Shown: positions 9,585-18,291, counted from the first letter of the stretch. The stretch is DNA of 64,000 nt from JADLGL01 sp963823045 (GCA_963823045.1 CAWGKA010000012.1:372001-436000), one strand, 5' to 3'. Notes: generated by a model from the sequence alone, not told the origin. A program made the numbers and translations.

Positions 9585-9974
9585 ATGCAGGACCTAATCA
9601 ACTCGATCACGAGCAAACTCGGGATAGACGCCGATTCCGCCAAGTCGGCCGTCGGATCGCTGCTGTCGATGATCAAGAAAGAAGGCGACAGCGGGCCGGT
9701 CGGCGAGTTGTTCGACAAGCTTCCGGGCGCGGACGAAATGGCGGAGCAAGGGAGCAACAAGGGCGGTGGCCTCCTCGGCGGCATCACGGGCGCGCTCGGC
9801 AATCTCGGCGGCGGGGCCGCATCCGGCCTTGCGGGCCTCGCGTCTAGCGGCCTCGGCGCCGACAAGCTGAAGGAGGTGGCGACGATGCTCGTCGACTACG
9901 CCAAGAAGATCGTCGGCGAGGATTTGGTCAGCAAGGTCGTTGGTTCGGTCCCGGCGCTGAAGTCGATCCTCTAG
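9585..9974 (+). CDS. small Gly-rich protein, DUF2780-like
   Basis: 129 residues. MQDLINSITSKLGIDADSAK and VGSLLSMIKKEGDSGPVGEL resemble the helical N-terminal unit of DUF2780 proteins; a Gly-rich linker (GGGLLGGITGALG) then leads to a second helical unit ending VVGSVPALKSIL. No signal peptide. Start 9585 is set by GGAGGA six bases upstream; longer frames to 9498 lack support. It stands alone, divergent from the ABC importer operon. Function unknown. Confidence 0.65.
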   Translation: MQDLINSITSKLGIDADSAKSAVGSLLSMIKKEGDSGPVGELFDKLPGADEMAEQGSNKGGGLLGGITGALGNLGGGAASGLAGLASSGLGADKLKEVATMLVDYAKKIVGEDLVSKVVGSVPALKSIL

Positions 9975-10072
9975 GTCGCACCTCGCCGTAGCTTGAGTGG
10001 CGAAGCGGCCCCGGCGGTCTTATATGACGGCTCGAACGGCTTCGAAGCTCCATTCCATTGAGGCGATTCCCA

Positions 10073-11128
10073 ATGGCTCAGCCCCAGATTCCTGTGACCG
10101 TCCTGACCGGCTATCTCGGCGCCGGCAAGACGACGCTTCTCAACCGCATTCTCAGCGAGGAGCACGGCAAGCGCTACGCCGTGATCGTCAACGAGTTCGG
10201 CGAGGTGAATATCGACAATGATCTCATCGTCGAGTCCGACGAGGAGATCTACGAGATGAACAATGGCTGCGTCTGTTGCACCGTGCGCGGCGATCTCGTG
10301 CGCGCGGTCGAAGGGCTGGTGAAGCGGCCCGGCGGGTTCGACGGCATCCTGGTCGAGACGACCGGCCTCGCCGATCCGGCGCCGGTGGCGCAGACCTTCT
10401 TCATGGATGAGGAGATCGCCGAGCGCGCCAAGCTCGATGCGGTCGTGACCGTTGCCGATGCCAAACATCTCCTGCAGCGGCTCGGCGATGCGCCGGAGGC
10501 AGAGGATCAGATCGCCTTCGCCGACGTCATCATCCTCAACAAGACGGATCTCGTCTCGCCGGCGGAGCTCGCCGATGTCGAGCGCACGATCCGCGAGATC
10601 AACCCGACCGCCGTGGTCCACAAGACCGAGCGCTGCTCGCTGCCGCTCGACAAGGTTCTCGATCGCGGCGCCTTCGACCTCGATCGCATCCTGACGCTCG
10701 ATCCGGATTTCCTCGAGGAATACGAGGACGATCATGATCATGATCATGGTCACGACCACGACCACGACCATGACCACGACCATGATCACGACCACCATCA
10801 TCACCACCATCATCACCATGATCACGAGGTGAAGAGCGTGTCGCTGGTCGGCGGCGAGATGGACCCGGAACGGTTCTTCCCCTGGGTCCGCGACATCACG
10901 CAGGTGCAAGGCCCCGACATTCTGCGTCTCAAGGGCATCATCGCCTTCACCGGCGACGACGAGCGCTATGTCCTGCAGGGCGTGCACATGATCATCGAGG
11001 GCGATCACCAGCGTCCGTGGAAGCCGGGCGAGGAGCGGATGAGCAAGCTCGTCTTCATCGGCCGCAATCTCGACGAGGATCTGCTGCGCGCCGGGTTCGA
11101 TTCCTGCCGCGCGAAGCAGGCGGCTTGA
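10073..11128 (+). CDS. CobW/COG0523-family GTPase, putative metallochaperone with His/Asp-rich loop
   Basis: 351 residues. P-loop TGYLGAGKTTLL at 9-20, the metal-binding CXCC motif in NNGCVCC near 63-69, Walker B-like ILVETTGLADP near 93, and NKTD near 159 for guanine recognition mark a COG0523 (ZNG1/YciC-like) GTPase that loads metal, usually zinc, onto client proteins. Between the GTPase and the C-terminal CobW_C domain lies a His/Asp stretch (residues 219-251) that looks like a metal buffer. ATG 10073 is preceded by GAGG nine bases upstream; the in-frame TTG at 10058 is less likely. A WD40 gene follows on the same strand. I saw no clear Zur box. Confidence 0.92.
   Translation: MAQPQIPVTVLTGYLGAGKTTLLNRILSEEHGKRYAVIVNEFGEVNIDNDLIVESDEEIYEMNNGCVCCTVRGDLVRAVEGLVKRPGGFDGILVETTGLADPAPVAQTFFMDEEIAERAKLDAVVTVADAKHLLQRLGDAPEAEDQIAFADVIILNKTDLVSPAELADVERTIREINPTAVVHKTERCSLPLDKVLDRGAFDLDRILTLDPDFLEEYEDDHDHDHGHDHDHDHDHDHDHDHHHHHHHHHDHEVKSVSLVGGEMDPERFFPWVRDITQVQGPDILRLKGIIAFTGDDERYVLQGVHMIIEGDHQRPWKPGEERMSKLVFIGRNLDEDLLRAGFDSCRAKQAA
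10727..10826 (+). repeat. degenerate GAYCAY hexamer repeat coding for (HD)n-H9
   Basis: A run of alternating Asp and His codons, then nine His codons, inside the CobW gene. The codons vary (CAT/CAC, GAT/GAC), so selection on the protein, not only replication slippage, maintains it. Confidence 0.9.
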
Positions 11129-11147
11129 GACAAGCTCGATCCCGCGG

Positions 11148-11164
11148 TTAACCTTCCGTTAACC
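11148..11164. promoter_or_regulatory. CtrA box
   Basis: TTAACCTTCCGTTAACC matches the full CtrA consensus TTAA-N7-TTAA plus the CC extension. It lies in the 241-base gap between cobW (ends 11128) and the WD40 gene (starts 11370); nothing else stands out in this gap. CpdR, a regulator of CtrA breakdown, is encoded at 46.6 kb. Confidence 0.55.
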
Positions 11165-11369
11165 AAATGGAGCCGAGGCTGGAGGTCCTGGCGGTAGCGC
11201 CGCATGAGGCGCGCGTGAGGCTGAGCAGGGCCGCCGCCAGCCCAACCCCTCCTCGTCGTCTCGCGTCGGATGCCGCCTAGGGCGCCGCAAGCGCGCCCCT
11301 GGCACTGGATTGGCCGCCTCTGAAGCCGTCTCCCTTGCAGTCATGTGGCCAGGTTCCTAGAAGCCCACC

Positions 11370-12348
11370 ATGCCGACCGTTCAGCGTCTTCCCCTTGATG
11401 CCTTTGTCGTTGCCGCCGAGTTCGTCGGCGATACGGCCGCCTTTGCCCTCGGCGACGGCACCGTGCACCTCCTCAACGGCAATGCGGCTGACAGCCATCG
11501 CGTCCATGATGGCGCGGTGCTGACGGCGGTCGCGAGCCTCGACGGCAAGGCGCTGATCACCGGCGGCGATGACGGCAAGGTCGGCGTCGATCGGCGTCGA
11601 CGGCGCTGTCGAAACGCTCGCCGAGAGGCCCCGGAAATGGATCGAGCAGGTGGCGGCCGGCCCGAGCGGCGCGGTCGCCTTCACCGTCGGCCGCGATGCC
11701 GTCGTTCGCCTGGCGAGCGGCGAGGAGAAGATCTTCGGCCATGAGCGGACCGCCACCGGCATCGCCTTCGCGCCGAAGGGCATGCGCATCGCCGTATCGC
11801 GCTACAACGGTGTTTCGCTGTGGTGGGTCAACAGCGACGCGCCCGCGACGGAACTCGAATGGAACGGGGCGCATATCGGCGTCACCTTCTCCCCAGACGG
11901 GCGCTTCGTGGTGACGACGATGCAGGAAAACGCGCTGCATGGCTGGCGGATTCCGGAAGGCGGGCACCTGCGCATGACTGGCTATCCCGCGAAGCCGCGC
12001 TCCTTCTCGTGGTCGGCGCGCGGCCGATATCTCGCCACCTCCGGCGCAGACGCTGCGATCGTGTGGCCGTTCCATTTTAAGGACGGGCCGCAGGGCAAAC
12101 AGCCGCTGCAGCTTGGCGCCCGCGACGCGCTGGTCTCGCGCGTCGCATGCCATCCGAAGGATGAGGTGGTGGCGATCGGCTACCGCGACGGCGCCATCGC
12201 CATCGGCGCCTTCGATGCGGGCGAGGGCTCGCTGATCCGGCAGCCCGGCGAAGGACCGGTGTCGGCCCTCGCCTGGGACAGGACCGGTGCGCGCCTCGCC
12301 TTCGGAACCGAAGCGGGCGCGGCCGGCGTCTTCAATCTCGACGACTGA
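11370..12348 (+). CDS. WD40-repeat protein, one frame break
   Basis: About 325 residues of beta-propeller-like repeats, for example GVTFSPDGRFVVTTMQENAL, SWSARGRYLATSGADAAIVW and LAWDRTGARLAFGTEAG. No signal peptide. ATG 11370 begins MPTVQRLPLDAFVV. The frame changes near 11582: GGDDGKV continues one base later as SIGVDGAVETLAERP, consistent with one extra base. It follows the CobW GTPase on the same strand; this pairing is familiar in Rhizobiales, and a scaffold role in metal handling is a guess from context only. Confidence 0.8.
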
Positions 12349-12351
12349 AGA

Positions 12352-12903
12352 TCAGATACACCCCTTCAGCTCGAGGTCGATATTTGCCGCATAATGCGTC
12401 GCGTTCAGCATCACCTGCTGGATGCCCGTGGCGAAATCTTCGGCGGTGAAGATCGTCTGCTTCGCGTCGGATGGCAGGGGCCGGACGACGTCCATCAGAC
12501 ATGTCGTCTTCTCCGCTTTGCCAGCCTCGTCGTCGAGCACATAGTAGTCATCGACCCAGGCCCATATCTGCTCGCCGAGATACATCGTATCGACGCATTC
12601 CTGAAGCGTCGGCAGGAAGGCATTGAGCGTATCGGGGTCGGCGGCCTGCAGTGCGGTGAGGCCGTTTTCGATGCCGCCCGCGTCGGCGATGGTCTGCTTC
12701 GCGGTGTCCGGCAAGGCGATGATCTCCGGCGCGATGCATTGGGAGCCATAGTCCTTCACCACCGGCGTGAAATCGCCCGCATAGGTGTTGATCCAATCGT
12801 CGACGAGCGCGGTGATCTGGTCGTCGGCGACCTGCGCGAAGGCCGACGACGCGGCGAAGGTCGCTGCGAAGGCGGTGGCGAGGAACTTGCGAAAATGAGC
12901 CAA
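12352..12903 (-). CDS. exported protein of unknown function, four cysteines
   Basis: 183 residues. The N-terminal MAHFRKFLATAFAATFAASS with AFAQ is a signal peptide. The mature protein has four Cys in similar short contexts (SQCIAP, LQECVD, TTCLMD, KGCI), enough for two disulfides, and is acidic and helical. The start is TTG at 12903, supported by AGGAG on the minus strand seven bases upstream. The stop lies 4 bases from the WD40 stop (tail to tail). I do not recognise the family. Confidence 0.7.
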   Translation of the reverse strand: MAHFRKFLATAFAATFAASSAFAQVADDQITALVDDWINTYAGDFTPVVKDYGSQCIAPEIIALPDTAKQTIADAGGIENGLTALQAADPDTLNAFLPTLQECVDTMYLGEQIWAWVDDYYVLDDEAGKAEKTTCLMDVVRPLPSDAKQTIFTAEDFATGIQQVMLNATHYAANIDLELKGCI

Positions 12904-12961
12904 GGGACGCTCCTGTTACTAACTTTGGCGGGTTGCGGCGGGCCTGTCACGGTCGCCCTCG

Positions 12962-13927
12962 TCAGTTATCGATCGGGTCGACGATGAGGATATCAAGCTC
13001 TCGCGTCGGATAGAAATCAGTTTCCGTCAGTTCGAATGTCGTCGGTGAGCTACGCGTGACGCCTGTTCCACAGAAGCTGACAATGGCGTTCGGGTCGCCC
13101 TTGTCGATGGTGAGGTGGAAGGTGCCGATGGGCGTTGCCCAATTGGCGGCGGGGGTCAGCAGATATTCGATGCGTTGTTCGTCCAGGATCGAGAAATCGT
13201 CGTCGTTGCCCAACATGCGTCGCGCGCCGGCAATGAAATCAGCGTCCATGCAATAGCGCTCGAGATAGCCAGCGTCGTCGAGCTGGTAGTCGCCGAAGAA
13301 GCCGTAGCCGACGACGGGGCGGTAGCTGTGCTCGACGACAACCTCCTCGCCGGGCGGGAAGGTCATCTCCCAGTAGAAGGAGGTCTCAAGCCGCCAGACA
13401 GGCTGGATACCCCAATCCTCAACGACGATAAGTCCAAGGCGGTGCAGTTCGCCGATCGCTTCCTGCGGCAGGGCATTGAGCAGAGAGCCCATGAAGGCGG
13501 CCGGGTTGAGCGGCAGCCCGGCGGCGCGGATGGCATCCGTGCGGTCGACGCCGAGGGCGCTGACGCGGCTGTAAACCTGCGGGGTGATCGGCCCGCCATT
13601 CACGCTGACGGTGAAACCGACATAGTTCTCGGCGTTCGGATCGGCGAGATCGAGCCAGAGATCGTCGTAGTTGGTGCCGTCGAGCGCGGGCAGCGGGAAG
13701 GCCACGGTCGCCGTGACTGGCAGCTTGGTCTCGTTGCGGAAATGGTAGGCGACGCGGACTTCGTCCGGCGAGATGTAGAGGTCTTCAGAGAGGACCGCGA
13801 TGGCCGAATTATAGACCATCTGCAGCCCGCCAACGCCGAGTTCGGCGGTGGCGTCATTGGCTGATACAGGCGCGGCGGCCAGGCCGAGCACAGCTGCAGC
13901 AATCGTGACGGCCCGGATATTAGGCAC
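12962..13927 (-). CDS. exported DUF4424-family protein
   Basis: 321 residues. From GTG 13927 (MPNIRAVTIAAAVLG, cut near SAND) a signal peptide precedes NDATAELGVGGLQM, SEDLYISPDEVRVAYHFRN and EVVVEHSYRPVVGYGFFGDY, which are typical of DUF4424 secreted proteins. The GTG is backed by GGAGGA six bases upstream; longer frames to 14059 have no such support. Two Cys (ERYCMD, VSFCGTG) could form a disulfide. Same strand as the exported protein at 12352-12903, 58 bases apart, possibly one transcript. Function unknown. Confidence 0.75.
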   Translation of the reverse strand: MPNIRAVTIAAAVLGLAAAPVSANDATAELGVGGLQMVYNSAIAVLSEDLYISPDEVRVAYHFRNETKLPVTATVAFPLPALDGTNYDDLWLDLADPNAENYVGFTVSVNGGPITPQVYSRVSALGVDRTDAIRAAGLPLNPAAFMGSLLNALPQEAIGELHRLGLIVVEDWGIQPVWRLETSFYWEMTFPPGEEVVVEHSYRPVVGYGFFGDYQLDDAGYLERYCMDADFIAGARRMLGNDDDFSILDEQRIEYLLTPAANWATPIGTFHLTIDKGDPNAIVSFCGTGVTRSSPTTFELTETDFYPTRELDILIVDPIDN

Positions 13928-14039
13928 CGCCGATCCTCCCTTACACTCCCCGTCGCCAGTATCCGGCGAAGTTGCATGGCCGGCAAGGTGGCAAGCGGCT
14001 ATCACGACCGGGCGGACAAACGTGATCAGGAGCGGGGAA

Positions 14040-14333
14040 ATGTATGGGCTGATCAGCAAGATGATGGCGAAACCGGGCCTGCGCGACGCTCTTGTCGCCG
14101 CGATGCGAGGCTCGACGGCCGATATGCCCGGCTGCCTCAGCTACGTCCTCGCCCTCGATCCAGCGGACCCCGACGCGCTCTGGATTACGGAAGTCTGGAC
14201 CGACCAGGCAGCGCACCAGGCCTCGCTGAGCCTGCCGGAGGTGCAAGCGGCGATCGGAGAAGCGCGGCCGTTGATCGCCGGGTTCGGCGAGCGCATCGAG
14301 ACGGAGCCGATCGGCGGGGTCGGGCTGCGCTAG
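14040..14333 (+). CDS. antibiotic biosynthesis monooxygenase (ABM) domain protein
   Basis: 97 residues, one ferredoxin-like ABM domain: MYGLISKMMAKPGLRDALVA, then CLSYVLALDPADPDALWITEVWTD. Members are small dimeric oxygenases or heme-degrading/quinol enzymes; many have no known substrate. Start ATG 14040 has AGGAG about six bases upstream. It overlaps the hss stop by 4 bases, tail to tail. Confidence 0.75.
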   Translation: MYGLISKMMAKPGLRDALVAAMRGSTADMPGCLSYVLALDPADPDALWITEVWTDQAAHQASLSLPEVQAAIGEARPLIAGFGERIETEPIGGVGLR

Positions 14334-15766
14334 CGCACCAGCACGTTCTTGAACTGCCAGGGATCGCTCTCGTCGATGTCCTCGGGGAAAAGGCCGGGGC
14401 GGTCGGTCAGCGGCGTCCAGTCGGTGTAGTAGCCCTTGACCGGGCCGAGATAGGGAAGCTGGACCTCGAGGCAGCGGCGATAGTCCATCTCGTCGGCTTC
14501 GACGATGCCGCGGTTCGGGTTCTCCAGCGCCCAGACCATGCCGGCGATGACGGCCGAAGTGACCTGCAGGCCGGTGGCGTTCTGATAGGGGGCGATTTCG
14601 CGGGTCTCCTCGATCGTGAGCTGCGAGCCGAACCAGTAGGCGTTCTTCGCGTGGCCGTAGAGAAGGACGCCGAGTTCATCCTTGCCGTCGACGATCTCGT
14701 CCTCGCTGAGAATGTGGAGGTTCTCCTGGGGGATACCGGCGCGGCCGAACAATTCGTCGAGCGACAGGATGGCTTCGTCGGCAGGGTGATAAGCGTAATG
14801 GCAAGTCGGGCGGAAGACGACCTCGTCACCCTCGCGGACGGTGAAATAGTCAGCGATCGAGATCGATTCATTGTGCGTGACGAGGAGGCCGAACTGCGCC
14901 CCGGGCGTCGGGCACCAGGAGCGGACCCGGGTATTGGCGCCCGGCTGCAGCAGGTAGATGCCGGCCTTGGCGCCATATGAATGGCGGTAGGCGTTTTCGG
15001 GCAGCCATTCCTCATGCGTCCCGAATCCGAGCTCGGCCGGCTGCATGCCCTCCGAGAGGAAGCCGTCGATCGACCAGGTGTTGACGAAGGTGCCGAACGG
15101 CTTCGGCCGCGTCGAACTTTGCGTGTCGCGCTCGGCGATGTGGACGCCTTTGACGCCGAGGCTCCGCATTAGGCGGGCCCAGCCTTCGCGGTCGTCGGGG
15201 CCGGGCTCGGCGATGTCCGAGCCGAGATCCTTAGCCAGATTCACAAGTGCTTGCTTCACGAACCAGGAAACCATTCCCGGATTCGCACCGCAGCATGAGA
15301 CCGTCGTCGTGCCGCCGGGATTGGCGGCTTTCTCGTCGCGGATGGTCTGGCGGAGGGCGTGGTTGGTGCGTGCCTCCGGGTCGCCTCCTCTGGCAAAATA
15401 AAAGCCGGGCCAGGGTTCGACGACGGTGTCGATATAGGGAACGCCGAGCTCGCGGCAGAGCTTCATGATGGCGAGCGAAGACGTGTCGACCGACAGGTTG
15501 ATGCAGAAGCCCTCGCCATTGCCTTCGGTCAGGAGTGGCGTCAGAACGCTGCGGTAGTTCTCCAGCGTGAGCTCCGCCTTGACGAACCGGACGCCATGTC
15601 TGGCGGCCAGATGCGCGTGGCTGTCGTCCGGATCGAGGATGACCATGCGCGACTTGTCGAAGTCGAAATGGCGTTCGACCAGGGGCAGCGTGCCGCGCCC
15701 GATCGAGCCAAAGCCGATCATCACGATCGGGCCGGCGATCCGGCCGTAAACGGGCCAATCGGTCAT
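14330..15766 (-). CDS. hss: homospermidine synthase
   Basis: 478 residues, the usual size for the bacterial enzyme. It condenses two putrescines with NAD+ to give sym-homospermidine and ammonia. The Rossmann motif VMIGFGSIGRG lies near residues 15-25; EPWPGFYF, the TTTVSCCGANPGMVSWFVKQ segment and HNESISIADYFTV are typical of this saccharopine-dehydrogenase-like family. It belongs with the ornithine decarboxylase at 16.6-17.8 kb on the same strand, which supplies putrescine; a GNAT gene lies between. The 187 bases before the start (15767-15953) hold nothing I recognise. Confidence 0.95.
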   Translation of the reverse strand: MTDWPVYGRIAGPIVMIGFGSIGRGTLPLVERHFDFDKSRMVILDPDDSHAHLAARHGVRFVKAELTLENYRSVLTPLLTEGNGEGFCINLSVDTSSLAIMKLCRELGVPYIDTVVEPWPGFYFARGGDPEARTNHALRQTIRDEKAANPGGTTTVSCCGANPGMVSWFVKQALVNLAKDLGSDIAEPGPDDREGWARLMRSLGVKGVHIAERDTQSSTRPKPFGTFVNTWSIDGFLSEGMQPAELGFGTHEEWLPENAYRHSYGAKAGIYLLQPGANTRVRSWCPTPGAQFGLLVTHNESISIADYFTVREGDEVVFRPTCHYAYHPADEAILSLDELFGRAGIPQENLHILSEDEIVDGKDELGVLLYGHAKNAYWFGSQLTIEETREIAPYQNATGLQVTSAVIAGMVWALENPNRGIVEADEMDYRRCLEVQLPYLGPVKGYYTDWTPLTDRPGLFPEDIDESDPWQFKNVLVR

Positions 15767-15953
15767 GAGGTCGTCTATCTCCGGAAACTGCAGGCCAAGC
15801 GTGGCGGAAAAGACCTAGCCGTTCTGGCGAACCTGCGCCACGCGATCAAGCCTCATTCTCAGGCGGCCAGCCGTCGCGGCCGTGCAAAGCGCGGCCGAGG
15901 TCTCCGGAAGCGAGCCAACCTGCCCCGCCCGTACCTGGTTGCCTCCGTTCGGC

Positions 15954-16493
15954 CTACGCCGCGAGGGCAGATTCCTCCATCGCCGCTAGCGCCGGGACCA
16001 TGGGCACGCCGGCCGGCAGCATCGCGCCCGCTGCTCCCGCGAGGGCGCCGGCGCGGAGTTCCAGCGCGACGAAGCGCGCCGGATCGACCGGCGCCGGCAT
16101 GACGAGGTTCTGCGTCAGCGCGGCGTCGAAGCCGAAGCGTGCGTAGTAGGGCGCATCGCCGACGAGGATGATGGCGCCATGGCCGAGCGATGCGGCGCGG
16201 GTGACGGCGCGGCGCATCAGGCGCGAGCCGATGCCGCGGCCCTGCGTTTCCGGCGCCACGGCGAGCGGGCCGAGGAGCAGGGCAGGGCGATCGCCGGCGA
16301 CGACGTCCCACAGCCGCACGGTGCCGAGGATGGCGCCGCGCTCACGGGCAACGAAGGAGAGGCCGGCCGCGGCCAGCCGGCCGTCGCGCAGAAGCTGCGA
16401 CGGCTTGAGGAAACGCTCGTATCCCATGGTGCGGTCGAGCAGCGCTTCGCGCGCGTGCCAATCGCCGGGCCGTTCGATGTCGATCGTAATCAT
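15954..16493 (-). CDS. GNAT N-acetyltransferase (YhbS-like)
   Basis: 179 residues. LLGPLAVAPETQGRGIGSRL is the acetyl-CoA-binding motif A, and VGDAPYYARFGFDAAL is the motif that YhbS-type acetyltransferases share after it. I start at ATG 16493 (MITIDIERPG) because upstream codons are not conserved-looking. It sits between odc and hss on the same strand, so polyamine or ornithine acetylation is a reasonable but unproven guess. Confidence 0.82.
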   Translation of the reverse strand: MITIDIERPGDWHAREALLDRTMGYERFLKPSQLLRDGRLAAAGLSFVARERGAILGTVRLWDVVAGDRPALLLGPLAVAPETQGRGIGSRLMRRAVTRAASLGHGAIILVGDAPYYARFGFDAALTQNLVMPAPVDPARFVALELRAGALAGAAGAMLPAGVPMVPALAAMEESALAA

Positions 16494-16535
16494 TGGCATC
16501 ACTCCAACCGGGGACACCGGCCGATGCTCCCGCCG

Positions 16536-16592
16536 CCCGCGGAAGCGGGTCGTTGGGATGACGTTGAAAATGGTCCCCGCTTGCGCGGGGAC
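16536..16592. repeat. pair of GC-rich hairpins, REP-like
   Basis: CCCGC-GGAA-GCGGG (16536-16549) and GTCCCCGC-TTGC-GCGGGGAC (16573-16592) are separated by a GGGATGACG segment. This resembles palindromic intergenic elements scattered through Hyphomicrobiales genomes. It lies between the GNAT gene and odc; a role in mRNA processing or termination after odc is possible. Confidence 0.45.
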
Positions 16593-16626
16593 GAACGGTT
16601 CGGGAATTGGCGTCCGGAAGTCGCGC

Positions 16627-17757
16627 CTAGATGACGATCGATCGGAGCGGCGGGAAGCCGTTGAAGCCGACGGACGAATACATCGAGGTGTAAGCGCCGG
16701 TGCCTTCGATCAGCAGTTCGTCCCCGATCGTCAGCGACAGCGGCAGCTCGTACTTGTTCTTCTCGTAGAGCACGTCTGCCGAATCGCAGGTCGGGCCGGC
16801 GAGCACGCAGGGCGAAACCGGCGAGCCGTCGCGCGGCGTCGAGATCGGGTAGCGGATCGCTTCGTCGATCGTCTCGGCGAGGCCGTGGAACTTGCCGACG
16901 TCGAGATAGACCCAGCGCGTGTCCTCGTCCTTCTCCTTCTTGGAGATGAGGACGATCTCGGTCTTGATGATGCCGGCATTGCCGACCATGCCGCGGCCCG
17001 GCTCGATGATCGTCTCGGGAAGGCGGTTGCCGAAATGTCGTCGAAGAGAGCCCCCGATGGCCATGGCGTAATTCGGCACGCCGGGGATGTCCTTCAGATA
17101 ACGCGTCGGGAATCCGCCGCCGAGATTGACGAGGCGGAGGTTGATGCCGCGCTCGGCGAGGGCGCGGAACACCATCGCGGCGGCTTCAAGGGCGCCGTCC
17201 CAGGAATCGACGTCAGGCTGCTGCGAGCCGACGTGGAAGGAGACGCCATAGGCATCGAGACCCGAGCGATGCGCATGCTCGAGCACGTCGATCGCCATCT
17301 CGGGCGCACAGCCGAACTTCCGCGACAGCGGCCATTCGGCCGTTCCGGAATCGTAGAGGATGCGGCAGAAGACCTTGGAGCCGGGGGCGGCGCGAGCGAT
17401 CTTGTCGACCTCCTCGTCGCAGTCGACGGCGAAGAGGCGCACGCCAAGCTCATAGGCGCGGGCGACATCCCGCTCCTTCTTGATCGTGTTGCCATAGGAG
17501 ATGCGGTCGGCCGTGGCGCCGGTCGCCAACACGGCCTCGATCTCGGTCGGCGAGGCGCAGTCGAAGCTCGAGCCGAGTTCTTCGAGCGCGTTCAGGATCT
17601 CGGTCGAGGGGTTCGCCTTGACGGCATAAAAGACACGCGTGTCCGGCATCGCCTGGGCGAAGGTCCGGTAGTTTTCGCGAACGACATCAAGATCGACGAC
17701 GAGGCAGGGGCCGTCCGGGCGGACGGTGCGAAGATACTCACGAATGCGGTCGGTCAT
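16627..17757 (-). CDS. odc: PLP-dependent ornithine decarboxylase, fold type III
   Basis: 376 residues, the size of eukaryote-like/alphaproteobacterial ODC. VFYAVKANP near residue 43 holds the PLP lysine, SFHVGSQ, NLGGGFPTRY, IIEPGRGMVG and GPTCDSADVLYEKN (with the active-site Cys) follow in order. It turns ornithine into putrescine, the substrate of homospermidine synthase downstream. Start ATG 17757 has GGAGGG eight bases upstream on the minus strand. The frame is open to 17865 but that extension lacks similarity and falls in the leader. A 500-base untranslated region precedes it. Confidence 0.93.
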   Translation of the reverse strand: MTDRIREYLRTVRPDGPCLVVDLDVVRENYRTFAQAMPDTRVFYAVKANPSTEILNALEELGSSFDCASPTEIEAVLATGATADRISYGNTIKKERDVARAYELGVRLFAVDCDEEVDKIARAAPGSKVFCRILYDSGTAEWPLSRKFGCAPEMAIDVLEHAHRSGLDAYGVSFHVGSQQPDVDSWDGALEAAAMVFRALAERGINLRLVNLGGGFPTRYLKDIPGVPNYAMAIGGSLRRHFGNRLPETIIEPGRGMVGNAGIIKTEIVLISKKEKDEDTRWVYLDVGKFHGLAETIDEAIRYPISTPRDGSPVSPCVLAGPTCDSADVLYEKNKYELPLSLTIGDELLIEGTGAYTSMYSSVGFNGFPPLRSIVI

Positions 17758-18234
17758 TTGGGCGACCCTCCAAGCGACATGGACATCATCGGTTGCGGTC
17801 GTCACCCCCGCCGCTATGGAGACGGCGTTCAGGGCGATTCGCGCACCGATTTGCCGGCTCATCACCGGCTTGTTCAGCTGGCGGTTTGACAGGCGGACAG
17901 GGCTGTCCGTTCCGTCTTCCGCCGCCGTCGCTTGGATCGAGAAGGCTCGAACCGCACGCCCGGCAAAGATGTAGTGCCTCTTCAGTAACCCCGGCCTTTG
18001 GAGAGCCGGCAGAGACTAAAAAAGCCCGCTACGTCGTTGCTTTAAGCCGCGTCCTTCGAAGCATCCGGGTTGACCCCGGTCGTTCGCCCTCGGACGTTCG
18101 TTCGGCCACAGGCACGTGCGAATTTGGGCAAGCGCGCATATACGCGTCTTCGCCGCGGGATTCAAGAGATTTCAGACCGACCGATCGCAGTGTTTTCGCG
18201 CCGTCGGTTCGGGTGAAGGGATGGCGACGCGTTT
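17758..18234 (-). promoter_or_regulatory. long odc leader, candidate speF RNA
   Basis: About 480 bases without a convincing gene separate odc from hemH. On the minus strand the region holds several hairpins: arms CCGGC/GCCGG at 17991-18009, CCGGG/CCCGG at 18065-18079, and CGGACAG/CTGTCCG at 17894-17909. A speF RNA motif is known upstream of alphaproteobacterial ornithine decarboxylase genes, and both position and length fit. I cannot align it to the consensus by eye. Confidence 0.4.
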
Positions 18235-18264
18235 TTGGCCGGGCGCGGCCGGGGTGGTCACCAG

Positions 18265-18281
18265 TTTCGGATCGTTCTAAT
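18265..18281 (+). promoter_or_regulatory. Irr-like iron control element (ICE) before hemH
   Basis: TTTCGGA-TCG-TTCTAAT matches 11 of 14 defined positions of the rhizobial ICE (TTTAGAA-N3-TTCTAAA), ending 10 bases before the hemH start. Irr controls heme synthesis genes in Hyphomicrobiales. Confidence 0.4.
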
Positions 18282-18291
18282 CTCGGCGGAA

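Noticed and set aside
10727..10826. CRISPR-like or satellite repeat
   Set aside because: It is a coding codon repeat for His and Asp within an open gene, with no spacers.
9971..11008. 345-codon open frame opposite cobW, rich in Val/Met/Ile
   Set aside because: It is the mirror of the His/Asp repeat and the rest of cobW; no start signal or family match.
13115..13864. Long plus-strand frame (249 codons) opposite the DUF4424 gene
   Set aside because: Antisense shadow typical of high-GC DNA; the minus-strand gene has a signal peptide, family match and ribosome-binding site.
17758..17865. 36-residue N-terminal extension of ornithine decarboxylase
   Set aside because: Frame is open but the residues lack family similarity, and a good ribosome-binding site precedes ATG 17757.
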